Positions 16,854 to 25,775 of a DNA stretch of 64,000 nt are shown one piece after another. The position numbers and the translations under genes are program-made. The first letter of the stretch is position 1. Each line of letters starts with the position of its first letter. The DNA is from Mycolicibacterium tusciae (GTDB lineage: Bacteria; Actinomycetota; Actinomycetes; Mycobacteriales; Mycobacteriaceae). The notes under the pieces were generated by a model. It saw only the letters and a list, made by a program, of their open reading frames with translations. It made no database searches and was not told where the DNA came from. The stretch covers positions 85,871-149,870 of the forward strand of contig NZ_MVIM01000014.1 in NCBI RefSeq assembly GCF_002086795.1, given 5' to 3'.

Positions 16854-17489
16854 GTGAAACGAAAGACGGTAACGGTCTCGCCCGCCGCCATCCACGCCGC
16901 GGCCAGGAAGAACACCAAGGCATCGGCACGGCTCGAAGGCCGCGAGGTGCCGGCTGACTTTGTCCGATCGCCAGCCGTCGAGCGGTACATCGCCGAAAGC
17001 GGATCGAAAACGGCTGACGATCTTGTACCGCGTTGCGAGTCCAACCGGATGACCCGGTCCGGCATCGGCGAAGCGGCAGACGATCTGCTCTCCTTTCTCA
17101 AAACTGAGATATGGCCGCTACTCGAGGAATCCTTCACCGATCACCAAAGCCGATCGCGAACAGACGCTCGACCGCCCGACAAAAGATTGAGACGGCGGTC
17201 GTCGAGTCAACCTGCTGAGGCAGCCGGCCCAGCGCGACCGGTGAAAGGGAAACCGACAGTGAGTCACTGGAACTACCGTGTCGTGCAGTCGTTCGGCCAG
17301 ACCGAGTACTTCATCGCTGAGGTGTACTGCGACGGCACCCATGGGTGGGTGGACAGAGGCCATGACCTCCTGCGCTGGGATGACTACGACGACCTCAAGG
17401 GCACCGTCGAACTAATCCAGAAGGCGTTCGACAAGCCCCTGCTGAGGGTGGTCGAAGGTGACCGTCTAGTCGAGGTCTCTGCAACCTGA
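16854..17489 (+). CDS. hypothetical protein, possible two-part product
   Basis: A 211-residue frame from GTG 16854 with a good TCCTGGAGGTG upstream. The N-terminal 135 residues are basic and helical (TVTVSPAAIHAAARKNTKAS). The last 76 residues form a separate-looking domain starting at an in-frame GTG at 17259 (SHWNYRVVQSFGQTEYFIAE, then VYCDGTHGWVDRGHDLLRWD), reminiscent of small mobile-element proteins of unknown role. The second domain may also be made on its own from GTG 17259, where GAAAGGG lies upstream. No function is assigned. Confidence 0.5.
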   Translation: MKRKTVTVSPAAIHAAARKNTKASARLEGREVPADFVRSPAVERYIAESGSKTADDLVPRCESNRMTRSGIGEAADDLLSFLKTEIWPLLEESFTDHQSRSRTDARPPDKRLRRRSSSQPAEAAGPARPVKGKPTVSHWNYRVVQSFGQTEYFIAEVYCDGTHGWVDRGHDLLRWDDYDDLKGTVELIQKAFDKPLLRVVEGDRLVEVSAT

Positions 17490-17507
17490 CGAGAGCGGCC
17501 GCTATCG

Positions 17508-17555
17508 CGCCTGCGAACCGGAAGGGATGTACGCCTGCGAACCGGAAGGGATGTA
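17508..17555 (+). repeat. 24-bp tandem direct repeat (two exact copies)
   Basis: Two identical 24-base units (17508-17531 and 17532-17555). Each contains GGAAGGGATG, that is, a ribosome-binding-like sequence fused to an ATG. Reading from the first ATG (17527) gives MYACEPEGMYR and a TAG that directly abuts the ATG of the next gene at 17563. It could be a leader peptide coupled to the gene or a recent slippage duplication. Confidence 0.6.
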
Positions 17556-17562
17556 TCGGTAG

Positions 17563-18150
17563 ATGAGCGAACACCACGACATTCCCGAGCTCACCCCTGC
17601 GGAGCGGATTCGGGTGCGGGCCATGGTGTCCGACATGACAGAAATGGCTGCCGGGCTACGCGCCGGAACCGCCGCCCCAGAGGACGTCGAGGGCGCGGTG
17701 GCTCGGATTATGTCCGACCGCGACACCATGCTCAACGCCCTGCAAGTCCCAACCGACGCCGGCCCGTTCGCTGCGGCATTGGAGACAATCCTGCGCCGGA
17801 TCCCCGATGGCTGGGGACGCTGGATCGGACACGACGCCGGCTGGTACCCGATCGTGGTCGCCCTCGATCGACGCCTGTCCGCGATCGACCCCGAATACGT
17901 CGTGCACCAAATCAAGGAGAAATACGGCACCCTGCGCTACTACTGCGCACCCAGCGCAGAAGAACCCAGCCCCGCGGTGTTGGATGCATTCCGCGCGATC
18001 ATCGGCGAGGCCGAACGTGCCTCGGCGATCACTTGCGAACGCTGCGGCGAACCCGGCGTGTTGCACGAAACCCGCTACCTGGTCAAAACAGTCTGTGCGT
18101 CCTGCGCCCACAGCCTCGGCTACACGCCTGTGCAGCAAGACACGACGTAG
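17563..18150 (+). CDS. conserved hypothetical protein with C-terminal zinc ribbon
   Basis: A 195-residue protein from ATG 17563. The middle holds a WGRWIGHDAGWYPIVVALDR segment and YVVHQIKEKYGTLRYYC, a pattern seen in proteins from phages and mobile islands. The C-terminus has CERCGEPG and CASCAH pairs, a probable zinc ribbon. Its own Shine-Dalgarno is weak, but the tandem repeat upstream supplies two GGAAGGG sequences and a short coupled peptide. No enzymatic motif was seen and function is unknown. Confidence 0.65.
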   Translation: MSEHHDIPELTPAERIRVRAMVSDMTEMAAGLRAGTAAPEDVEGAVARIMSDRDTMLNALQVPTDAGPFAAALETILRRIPDGWGRWIGHDAGWYPIVVALDRRLSAIDPEYVVHQIKEKYGTLRYYCAPSAEEPSPAVLDAFRAIIGEAERASAITCERCGEPGVLHETRYLVKTVCASCAHSLGYTPVQQDTT

Positions 18151-18177
18151 CGTCGAAAGATCAGATCGGAGCAAACC

Positions 18178-18279
18178 GTGACCAAGGATGAGATTGACCC
18201 CCAAACTGGCGGGCTCCATCCCGCCGAATTGTGTGGGGACGGCTGCGCCGGATGCTGCGACGAGTGGGAATGGAAGTAA
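18178..18279 (+). CDS. small cysteine-rich ORF
   Basis: 33 codons from GTG 18178 with ATCGGAGC upstream, 27 bases after the previous stop. The end of the product reads LCGDGCAGCCDEWEWK: four Cys within nine residues plus acidic and Trp residues. This could bind a metal. It is too short for family assignment. Confidence 0.4.
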   Translation: MTKDEIDPQTGGLHPAELCGDGCAGCCDEWEWK

Positions 18280-18346
18280 CGCAGCGCTATCGGTAGGACC
18301 GCGACGTTTGAATGCGCCTGAGCGCCATCGCACCGCGGTCGCTTGG

Positions 18347-19189
18347 TTACCGCGCGTGCAGGCGGGTCCCGCAGACGGGACACCAGCGGACCTCTGTACC
18401 GAGGATGGCTTCGATCGATGACAGATCGTCGCCGCGGTGCGTGCATGCCTGGCGCGTCAGGTGGGTGCGGATCGTGTCGACGATGAACTGTGCCCGTACG
18501 ACTGGCGTAGTCCCGTAACCCTCGCTGTCGGTTGTGCCGGAGGCGATGACGTCGCCTTCGTCCAACCCACGTTCCTGGTAACTAACGGTGCCATCGTTGG
18601 CGGTGCCGGCGACTGTCCGGACGAATCGGCCGCTAGGCCGCAGATCGAGCTCGATCCACCACACATCGTGGCGCTCGCGGAAGTAGAAACTGTGACCGTC
18701 GACCGTCCCGCGCCACTGTTCGGGCGCGAGCCCGCCATGATCGTGCACAATGACCCCGGTCTGCTCAGCGAGCCACATCTGAAGGCCGGCGTCCGCGTCC
18801 TGCTCGGCCGCGGTGATCTGCTGGCCCTCTGGTGATCGCCAGAACGCCTCAATGCCGTTGCGCCACTCGTTGAATGCGCGTCGGCGATCCTCGGGTGTGC
18901 GTGCGCACACGCAGTCGAATCCGTAGTCGTGCACATCGCTTTCGGGCAGCCGGGGATGACACGAACACCTGCAGCGCTCGCCGCTGTCGATGTATCGCCA
19001 CACCGTGAGCGCATCGAGGGCCACACCGGCGAGCTCGCTAGACTCTGCAACACCGAGCCGCTCGAACGCCGCTGCCAGATGGTCGCGGTAGCGCAAGCGC
19101 GCCTCACCGCGGGCGCGCTCGACGCGCTCTCGGTAATCGGCCGCGCGGGGAAGCTCCGGTCCTCGGCCCACAATCGTCGAGGATGACAT
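18347..19189 (-). CDS. hypothetical cargo protein with Cys clusters
   Basis: A 280-residue protein from the ATG at 19189; the frame is open 39 codons further upstream but that part is Pro/Arg-rich noise. The first third has a helical stretch and a CRCSCH cluster followed by DVHDYGFDCVCARTPEDRRR, the middle has a beta-rich domain (GTVDGHSFYFRERHDVWWIE, LDLRPSGRFVRTVAGT), and the end has VRWCPVCGTRLHAR, a zinc-ribbon-like end. It is convergent with the preceding cargo genes. Function is unknown. Confidence 0.6.
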   Translation of the reverse strand: MSSSTIVGRGPELPRAADYRERVERARGEARLRYRDHLAAAFERLGVAESSELAGVALDALTVWRYIDSGERCRCSCHPRLPESDVHDYGFDCVCARTPEDRRRAFNEWRNGIEAFWRSPEGQQITAAEQDADAGLQMWLAEQTGVIVHDHGGLAPEQWRGTVDGHSFYFRERHDVWWIELDLRPSGRFVRTVAGTANDGTVSYQERGLDEGDVIASGTTDSEGYGTTPVVRAQFIVDTIRTHLTRQACTHRGDDLSSIEAILGTEVRWCPVCGTRLHAR

Positions 19190-20054
19190 GAGGTTGCGGT
19201 CATGTCGCGCGAATTTCGGGGGCCAGCCGCCGGTGCCGGTCGCCAACGTTCTATCAGCGGCCGGAGCCCGAAGCACTGACGTCGCTGTACCGCAGTTGAA
19301 TCGCATCGGCAGCCAAACTAGTTGACCACCTTCCGGCCGGGTGCGATCTTGCTGTGCTGCCCTGGCCCCCGGAAAGACCCTGAGGCGATGACCTAATCGA
19401 CGACGAATACACCGAACCGACCACAGACGCCGACGACCGCCATAGTTGGGTGTTATCGGCGTCGCCGCACTGCTGCGAGTGGGCGCAGGTCAGGTTCGGC
19501 CGGAGCCGACGGAGGACGTACTTATCTAACGGGACCTGCAGCTACGCGACGCGCGGCAGCGGCCGCTCGTCAAGAGAGATACAGGGTGACCCGACAATCA
19601 TTCGCTCAGTGACGCTCCACCGCACCCTTCGATATCGTGCAGACGCTGCTCATATTGTGACATTGGCATGGTCCATCCTCTCCGCGACGCGTAGCGGCGT
19701 AAAGCCGCGGCCTGCTCGGCGGGGATAGATCCACGGGCCGAAGATCAAGTTCGCCCCTCGTGAGCGGGCTGTCGGAAATCATGATGTGGCTACTCGTCGA
19801 GCGCGGCGTCGTCCAGCTGGAAGGTAAGGGCTCTGTCTCAATGCAGGACCGTCGCGGCCCATCCGTCGCTCGTCGGCGCGGTGCCGCTCCGCAGCGGCAG
19901 CTACATCATCAGCGATGAGTGGGTCGCTGAGGAGTTCGACTCTATGGGCGTTCGCCTCGCGAAAGAATGCCACCGCCAAAACAGTACAAGGCCGTGCAGC
20001 CTTCGATGCCGACGCTGCGACGACACCCACCACTACTGCTCTAAGACAGGCACG
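19190..20054. other. gene-free stretch
   Basis: No frame in this 865-base stretch looks like a gene. Short + strand frames have Arg/Ser-rich products typical of non-coding high-GC DNA. No long repeat or RNA gene was recognised. Probably decayed cargo. Confidence 0.4.
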
Positions 20055-20495
20055 AATGAGTATTAAGGACGCTTGGCTGCGCGCGGACATGGCGGTGTTG
20101 CTGTGCGGAGGTAATCCTGAGACGGTGCGAGAGCGCGCGACTGCTTGTGCGATGTCGCCCGAACACGTACTGGAAGCTTGTCGCCGAGCAGTCGAGATCA
20201 CCGCTCGATCGGATGGCGACCTGGCACCCTTCTGGCAGTGGGAGGCCACCCCGCCGCGATGTCTGGACGTGCGCGTGTTCGACCAAGCCAGTACTGGGTT
20301 GATGCGTTGCGCGTCGCGCACCGCATCAACGACCCCCAAGACATGACCGATGCCTACCTGTACGCATTGATCGAGTTCCTCAGCAACCACGCCGAACACA
20401 TGCTGTCGGGCTATCGGCGCATGCAGCCGACCGCGGCCCTGGAACCACGGGAATGGCTCGAATCCACCAGTCTGATGCGCGGCTTGAGGAAATAG
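20055..20495 (+). pseudogene. hypothetical gene, frameshifted or two overlapping genes
   Basis: Frame 1 from ATG 20055 encodes MSIKDAWLRADMAVLLCGG and a good helical protein to about 20255, then turns into an unlikely Ser/Thr-rich tail ending at 20346. Frame 3 takes over at 20259 with PSQYWVDALRVAHRIND and continues as a plausible helical protein (ALIEFLSNHAEHMLSGYRRM) to 20495. The switch near 20255 suggests one gene of about 145 residues broken by a frameshift; overlapping genes are the other option. No family recognised. Confidence 0.4.
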
Positions 20496-20724
20496 AAACT
20501 GCGCCGGCGAACGCAGGCCGGTAGCCGCGACCAGCCCCGCTAAGAACCCCGCAGTGCATCGCGACTCCCTCAAACGCGGCGAGACAAAGACTTCGTCGCG
20601 GCGGCGCATTCGAACACAGAGTTTTCGTTACGCCGTACTGCGAAGGCTACCAATGTCAGAAATTGTCACACCGCCGGATTCCTAGGAGCTCAGTTGGAAA
20701 CCGTTGCAGCCCAGTAGCTGTCCC

Positions 20725-21132
20725 TTACCTCGCAGCCCATTCTGCAATTTCGGCAAGCTTGAGGACCTGGGAGATGTCACCTCCGCTGTACTCAAGCCAC
20801 TCAAGGGGTGTTGCCGGGCGGCCGTCGATGGCGATATCGGGATGCGGTGAGCGCAAGAAACCCGCGATCGAAACCGGATGCCAGTCCGCCGGCAATGATT
20901 CAAGGAGGCGGTCCAACCCGGGCGCCTGGGCGTCATCCCGCGCCGCGGGCTGCATATTTTGTGGTCGAGGCTTGCCGCCGCGTTCGTCGGAACCCTCCGC
21001 AGTGAAGCCGGCCGCATCGAGCACACGGACTTCAGGCGGCGTAAGGCGAGACCGTCGACCACACATACGCCCATCATCCACGGGCATCCAGAGCGCTGTC
21101 CAGGAAACTCGACACCCGCGCACGATGAACAT
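20725..21132 (-). CDS. hypothetical protein, antitoxin-like C-terminus
   Basis: About 135 residues from ATG 21132 (GAGCGGC upstream). The C-terminal half reads LLESLPADWHPVSIAGFLRS, then GRPATPLEWLEYSGGDISQV, which recalls the toxin-binding domain of Xre/MbcA/ParS-type antitoxins (a short LL...G..FL..P....GRTPLEWL pattern). The N-terminal part is less convincing and starts at the junction where trxB is cut, so the gene may be truncated or fused. No partner RES toxin is seen next to it. Low certainty. Confidence 0.35.
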   Translation of the reverse strand: MFIVRGCRVSWTALWMPVDDGRMCGRRSRLTPPEVRVLDAAGFTAEGSDERGGKPRPQNMQPAARDDAQAPGLDRLLESLPADWHPVSIAGFLRSPHPDIAIDGRPATPLEWLEYSGGDISQVLKLAEIAEWAAR

Positions 21133-21137
21133 GCCGC

Positions 21138-21439
21138 TCAGATCTGGCCGCTTAGCGCCGACCCGTCGAGCCACACTGCGTCGACGTCTTCCATCCGCAG
21201 GTCGGCGCCGAACCGCAGCGCCTGCTCGCGCATCTCGTCCATTAGTTCCGGCCCGGTGATGCCGTCGCGGAAACCGGGATAGTTCTCCACTTCGGTGGTG
21301 TTCATCAACGCACCACCGAACTGTGTGCCCTCGAACACCAGCGGCTTGAGCTCGGCACGGCGGCGTAGATCGCCGCCGTGTAGCCGGCCGGCCCGGAGCC
21401 GATGATGATCACGTCATGGATATCTGCTGTGGTGGGCAT
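21138..21439 (-). pseudogene. trxB: thioredoxin reductase, 5' fragment with frameshift
   Basis: From ATG 21439 the product starts HDVIIIGSGPAGYTAAIYAA, the FAD-binding start of TrxB. One base is missing just after that, and the next frame continues RAELKPLVFEGTQFGG, NTTEVENYPGFRDGI and ELMDEMREQALRFGAD. Similarity ends at about 21155, in what should be residue 100 of roughly 330; the NADPH domain and the redox CxxC are absent. It is a dead fragment that marks a rearrangement between the Tn7-like region and the copper genes. Confidence 0.85.
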
Positions 21440-21568
21440 GGAGAACCCTTCTGCTCCGAATGGTTAAGGGGCCCGTTCTGTCGATGTCTGCGAAACCGGC
21501 AGGCCCTGTCAGAGGTCAAACGAATGGTGTTGTGGCTGCGCGGCATTGCCCAGCCACAATCCATTCCG

Positions 21569-23854
21569 CTACCCGGCCGCGGTGGGCTGTCCGAATCGTG
21601 AACGGAACCGTCGAAGTCGCAGGCTATTGCTGACCACGAACACTGAACTGAATGCCATTGCAGCTCCGGCGAGCATCGGGTTGAGCAAACCTGCAGCTGC
21701 CAAAGGCAAGGCGGCCACGTTGTAGGCGAACGCCCAAAACAGGTTGCTCTTGATGGTGCGCAGGGTCCGCCGCGACAGTCGGATCGCATCCGCGGCGGCA
21801 CGCAAGTCTCCGCGCACCAAGGTGATGTCGGAGGCTTCGATGGCCACGTCGGTTCCGGTTCCCATGGCCAGGCCCAGATCGGCCTGAGCAAGCGCGGCAG
21901 CGTCATTGACACCGTCGCCGACCATCGCCACCGTCTTGCCCTCCTTCTGCAGCCGGGCAATGACGTCAACCTTGTCCTTGGGCATCACCTCGGCGATCAC
22001 CTCATCGATGCCCACCTGATCGGCGACCGACCGAGCGACGGTGGCGTTGTCACCGGTCAGCAGAATCGGCGTCAAACCCAGTCCCCGCAGCTGGCTGATC
22101 GCCTCGGCGGACGTGGGCTTGACGGCATCGGCGACGACGAGAATTCCACGGGCCGCGCCGTCCCAGCCGACGGCAATCGCTGTCTCGCCGGCAGATTCCG
22201 CTGCATGCATTGCCTCGGTCAGCTCGGCCGGCAGGTGCTGGGCCCAGTCGGCGAGCAAACTCGGACGCCCCATGACGACGGCGCGGCCATCCACAACACC
22301 CTGAACGCCGAGCCCTTCGACGTTCGTGAACCCTTCCACCGTTGGCAGCTCACCGAATTCGGCGCCTGCTGCTTTGGCGACCGCTTGCGCGATCGGGTGC
22401 TCCGACGCGTTCTCCAACGGCCCGGCCAGCCGCAGCAGTTCATTGCGATCTTGCCCGTGGGCCGCGATCACCTCCATCAGCGTCATCTGCCCGGTAGTCA
22501 CGGTGCCGGTTTTGTCCAGCACGACGGTGTCGATCCTGCGGGTGTTCTCCAGGACTTCGGGGCCCTTGATCAGAATCCCGAGCTGAGCGCCACGGCCGGT
22601 ACCGACCATCAGAGCCGTGGGAGTGGCCAGGCCCAGCGCGCAGGGGCAGGCGATGATCAGCACGGCCACGGCGGCGGTGAACGCCGCCGCCAGCCCGTTG
22701 CCGGTCCCGATCCAATAGCCAAGGGTGGCGGCCGCCAGAATGATGACGATCGGCACAAAGATTCCCGAGATGCGGTCGGCGAGGCGCTGCGCTTGGGCTT
22801 TGCCGTTCTGCGCGTCTTCGACCATCCGGGCCATCTGCGCCAATTGGGTGTCGGAGCCGACGCGGGTGGCGCGCACCAGCAGGCGACCGCCGGCGTTCAC
22901 GGTTGCGCCGACGACGGTGTCACCGGCGCCGACCTCGACCGGCATGGATTCACCGGTCAACATCGACGCGTCCACCGCGGAGCTGCCCGACACGACGACT
23001 CCGTCGGTGGCGATCTTTTCGCCCGGACGCACCACGAATTCGTCACCGACGGCGAGCTGATCGATCGGAATCCGTTGTTCGCGACCGTCTTTGACGACGG
23101 TGACGTCCTTGGCGCCGAGCTCGAGCAGGGCCCGCAGCGCTGCGCCGGCCTTACGCTTCGACCGGGCCTCGAAATACCGGCCGGCGAGAATGAAGGTGGT
23201 GACCCCGGCAGCGGCTTCCAGATAGATGTTGCCCGCGCCGTCGCTTCGTGTGATGACAAGCTCGAACGGGTGGGTCATCCCCGCGACTCCGGCGGTGCCG
23301 AAGAACAGGGCATACAGTGACCATCCCAGTGCCGCAAGGGTTCCCATGGAGATCAGGGTGTCCATCGTGGACGTGGCGTGGCGCAGGTTGGTCCAGGCGG
23401 CCTGGTGGAACGGCCATGCGCCCCACACCACCACGGGTGCCGCCAAGGTCAGCGACAGCCACTGCCAGTTGGTGAACTGCAGTGCCGGCACCATCGCCAT
23501 CGCGATGACCGGCACCGACAGCACCAGCGAGACGATCAACCGCTGCCGCAGCGCCCGAGTGGGGTCGTCCGTGTCGGAGTCCGCGTCGGTCACCGGTGCA
23601 TCGGCGGCGCGGAGCAGCTCGGCGGTGTAGCCGGCTTCCTCGACCGCGGCCACCAATGCTTGGGTGTCGACCGTGTCGTCGTAGCTGACCTTGGCCTTCT
23701 CGGTGGCGTAATTGACTGTGGCGCTGACACCGTCGAGCTTGTTGAGCTTGCGCTCGATCCGGTTGGCGCAGGAGGCGCAGGTCATTCCGCTGATCGACAG
23801 CTCGATCTGGCGGTCGCTGGCCGTGACCCTGGTGTCTTCGTCGATCGATGTCAT
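21569..23854 (-). CDS. ctpV: copper-translocating P1B-type ATPase
   Basis: A 761-residue pump that exports Cu(I) across the cytoplasmic membrane. An N-terminal HMA domain has GMTCASC (Cys26, Cys29). The membrane core carries the CPC transport motif in ACPCALGLATPTA, the phosphorylation site DKTGTVTTG, the P1B His-Pro in SEHPIAQA, and MVGDGVNDAAALAQADLGLA of the ATP domain. Size and motifs are closest to mycobacterial CtpV (770 residues). I chose ATG 23854 with AAGGAGAC upstream; the frame is open further 5' but that part overlaps the preceding gene. Last gene of the copZ operon. Confidence 0.92.
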   Translation of the reverse strand: MTSIDEDTRVTASDRQIELSISGMTCASCANRIERKLNKLDGVSATVNYATEKAKVSYDDTVDTQALVAAVEEAGYTAELLRAADAPVTDADSDTDDPTRALRQRLIVSLVLSVPVIAMAMVPALQFTNWQWLSLTLAAPVVVWGAWPFHQAAWTNLRHATSTMDTLISMGTLAALGWSLYALFFGTAGVAGMTHPFELVITRSDGAGNIYLEAAAGVTTFILAGRYFEARSKRKAGAALRALLELGAKDVTVVKDGREQRIPIDQLAVGDEFVVRPGEKIATDGVVVSGSSAVDASMLTGESMPVEVGAGDTVVGATVNAGGRLLVRATRVGSDTQLAQMARMVEDAQNGKAQAQRLADRISGIFVPIVIILAAATLGYWIGTGNGLAAAFTAAVAVLIIACPCALGLATPTALMVGTGRGAQLGILIKGPEVLENTRRIDTVVLDKTGTVTTGQMTLMEVIAAHGQDRNELLRLAGPLENASEHPIAQAVAKAAGAEFGELPTVEGFTNVEGLGVQGVVDGRAVVMGRPSLLADWAQHLPAELTEAMHAAESAGETAIAVGWDGAARGILVVADAVKPTSAEAISQLRGLGLTPILLTGDNATVARSVADQVGIDEVIAEVMPKDKVDVIARLQKEGKTVAMVGDGVNDAAALAQADLGLAMGTGTDVAIEASDITLVRGDLRAAADAIRLSRRTLRTIKSNLFWAFAYNVAALPLAAAGLLNPMLAGAAMAFSSVFVVSNSLRLRRFRSRFGQPTAAG

Positions 23855-23903
23855 TGCAGTCTCCTTAGAACGAATCGCTGGTGATGACGGCGCGCGCCAT
23901 AGC

Positions 23904-24917
23904 TCAGTGGTGGCCGCCGGGCTCGGTGCCGGCGGGTGCTGGCGGCGGTGTCGCTTCGGCCGGGCCCTGACTGAAATCCGCAGCGGTTGCGGTGAATTCC
24001 GCGGTGCGCACGACACCGTCGTGCTGGAAGTCCAGGAACATCCGGTAGGGGCCCGTCGACGGTGTCGTCGCGTAGAAGGTGACATCGGGGCCCGGCTCGG
24101 TGACTCCGTCACCCGGTGTCCCTTCCGGGTGCACGTGCAGGTAGGCCAGGTCGTCGGACCGCAGCACCACCAGGTGGCCGTAGGCGGCAAGATACGGCTG
24201 CAGGTCGGTGACCGGCGCGCCCCCGCGCGACACCGACAACGTCAGCTTCGATGAGCTGCCCGCCGACAAATCACCGGTCAGGGTGACGGTGTAGTCGTCG
24301 ACCGTCGTGGTCATCGACGACGGCGCCAGTGGCTGCCGATGGTAGTCGCCGGTCACCGACACATCGGTGCCCAGCGTGAGATCGTCCGCGCCGGCAGGTT
24401 TGAAGTCGGCGAACAACCGCCACGGCCCCGGCAACAAGTCCAGATGGGTGTGCCAAACGCCGGACGCCTCGAGGGTGGGGTGGACGTGCTGGAACCCGGT
24501 CATGTCCCGACGGACGGCGATCAAATGCAGGTCTTTGTCGTGTGTCATCTCATACTTGGTGACCGGCCGGCCGTCTGGTCCCATGATCCGGAACGTCACG
24601 CCAACGTTCTTGCCGGACGGCAACGACGTTGCTTCAGGGAGGAAGGTGTAGCCGCCGTCGGTGGCCCTCAGGCCGGTTGGACTGGTATCGGCCAGCGTCG
24701 CCGCAGGCTCGCTACCGCCGGACACCACGGGGTCGTCTGCCGCACCGGACACTGCCGGCGGACCGACGGGTGTGGTTGACGTTGCGCCATGAACATCGTG
24801 CTCGACGCTCTCAGTGCGGGGCACCCACGAGCCGGTGGCGTTGCCGACCGCGACCGCGCCGCCGAACACGGCGGCAAGTACCACGGCGAAACCGCCGAGC
24901 TTCATCGAAGTGTTCAT
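23904..24917 (-). CDS. membrane-anchored His-rich exported protein of the ctpV operon
   Basis: A 337-residue protein with one N-terminal hydrophobic segment (GGFAVVLAAVFGGAVAVGNA), so most of it lies outside the membrane. It has several His-x-His pairs (FQHVHP, GVWHTHLDL, YLHVHPEG) and ends in GGHH. The internal pattern, with two repeated beta-sandwich-like units, fits a periplasmic metal-handling protein. It overlaps the copZ-like stop by four bases and is followed after 49 bases by ctpV. I infer a role in receiving or buffering copper outside the cytoplasmic membrane; its biochemistry is not known to me. Confidence 0.65.
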   Translation of the reverse strand: MNTSMKLGGFAVVLAAVFGGAVAVGNATGSWVPRTESVEHDVHGATSTTPVGPPAVSGAADDPVVSGGSEPAATLADTSPTGLRATDGGYTFLPEATSLPSGKNVGVTFRIMGPDGRPVTKYEMTHDKDLHLIAVRRDMTGFQHVHPTLEASGVWHTHLDLLPGPWRLFADFKPAGADDLTLGTDVSVTGDYHRQPLAPSSMTTTVDDYTVTLTGDLSAGSSSKLTLSVSRGGAPVTDLQPYLAAYGHLVVLRSDDLAYLHVHPEGTPGDGVTEPGPDVTFYATTPSTGPYRMFLDFQHDGVVRTAEFTATAADFSQGPAEATPPPAPAGTEPGGHH

Positions 24918-25114
24918 GAAGCGTAGCCGGCCGACTCGACAGCAGCGCGAAATGCGGACTCATCCATGGGTGCGTCGCTGGTCACCGCGACCTGACCGCT
25001 GGCCAGATCGACCGCAACGTCGCGAACGCCGTCGATTCCGCTGAGTTCCCCGCTGACCCTGCGGACGCAGCCTCCGCAGCTCATCCCTACGACGGTGAAA
25101 GTCGTTTTGCTCAT
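24914..25114 (-). CDS. copZ: CopZ-like copper chaperone (HMA domain)
   Basis: A 66-residue single HMA domain from ATG 25114 with AAGGAGAT upstream. The metal site is VVGMSCGGCVRRV (CGGC) in the first loop, and the fold ends in ESAGYAS. It would carry Cu(I) to the CtpV-like pump. First gene of the operon; 79 bases upstream lies a TACCC-N5-GGGTA box. The longer frame upstream has no support. Confidence 0.88.
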   Translation of the reverse strand: MSKTTFTVVGMSCGGCVRRVSGELSGIDGVRDVAVDLASGQVAVTSDAPMDESAFRAAVESAGYAS

Positions 25115-25193
25115 CACGATCTCCTTATTGAATCCATTGACCGCCGCGGCTGTACCGATCTCGCGGATACGACGCCACAAGCCATAGATACCA

Positions 25194-25208
25194 TACCCCC
25201 CTAGGGTA
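25194..25208. promoter_or_regulatory. CsoR/RicR-type copper operator
   Basis: TACCC-CCCTA-GGGTA, an exact match to the TACCC-N5-GGGTA palindrome known for the mycobacterial copper repressor RicR and close to CsoR operators. It lies upstream of the copZ-like gene on the - strand. No csoR or ricR gene is visible in the window, so the regulator would be encoded elsewhere. Confidence 0.75.
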
Positions 25209-25775
25209 TACAAAGCCTGATCGTCAGGTCGGTGCTCATTTCGCCCTCGAAGCGGGCGACGCCACTGAGTCCGCCGTCCTTGAGCTGGGGGAGACAACGT
25301 CGACTCAGTGCGCGGCCTGGTATGGGACCGCCGCGCTCGCAATGGCTGTCGTGTTATCGATCGTGCCGATCCGTCCCGTCGCCCGTCTCGATCCGCCCAG
25401 ATCTTCCGGGTCTGAAGGGAGCAGGCAGTTCACCCGCGTTGTCACCTGACGCGTCTCGCCGAGCGACTACCCGACCGCTGAACTACCGTCAGTACAATCG
25501 CCAGTCTTTGAGCATCGGCGGTACACCGACCGGCAGACTCTGGTTGTGGAGGGGCGGTTGGCCGGTAAATGGAGACATTGCGTAGCGACAATGCGCGGTC
25601 GCGTCACCTATTCAAACTCCGGGTCTAGCTTCGGCTCCGACCTACGAAGCACGATAGGAGTCGAGAAGCCGCGTCGGCTTCACGAAACGGCGGAGCTTGA
25701 CAGAGTGCGGTTCGACTCGGTGCATCTCGTGACCAAGACGCCGATGCCGCGTCGCGATAGGCTCGCGGGCTGAAG
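25209..25775. other. no intact gene; possible transporter remnant
   Basis: No intact gene. A + strand frame around 25258-25449 encodes AAWYGTAALAMAVVLSIVPI and stops, which resembles the last transmembrane helix of an MFS transporter. The rest holds nothing recognisable. Confidence 0.3.

Noticed and set aside
7900..20600. CRISPR array or Cas genes linked to the TniQ-containing element
   Set aside because: Looked for regularly spaced repeats and effector-like proteins; none found. The only tandem repeat is the two-unit 24-bp one at 17508.
19779..20609. 276-codon open frame on the - strand
   Set aside because: Product is Arg/Ser/Ala-rich without family resemblance, and the + strand at 20055-20495 codes for more protein-like sequence.
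22205..23320. 371-codon open frame on the + strand
   Set aside because: Antisense to the copper ATPase; no recognisable domain.
23855..24190. N-terminal extension of the copper ATPase
   Set aside because: It overlaps the upstream His-rich protein gene and has low-complexity sequence; ATG 23854 has a good ribosome site directly before the HMA domain.
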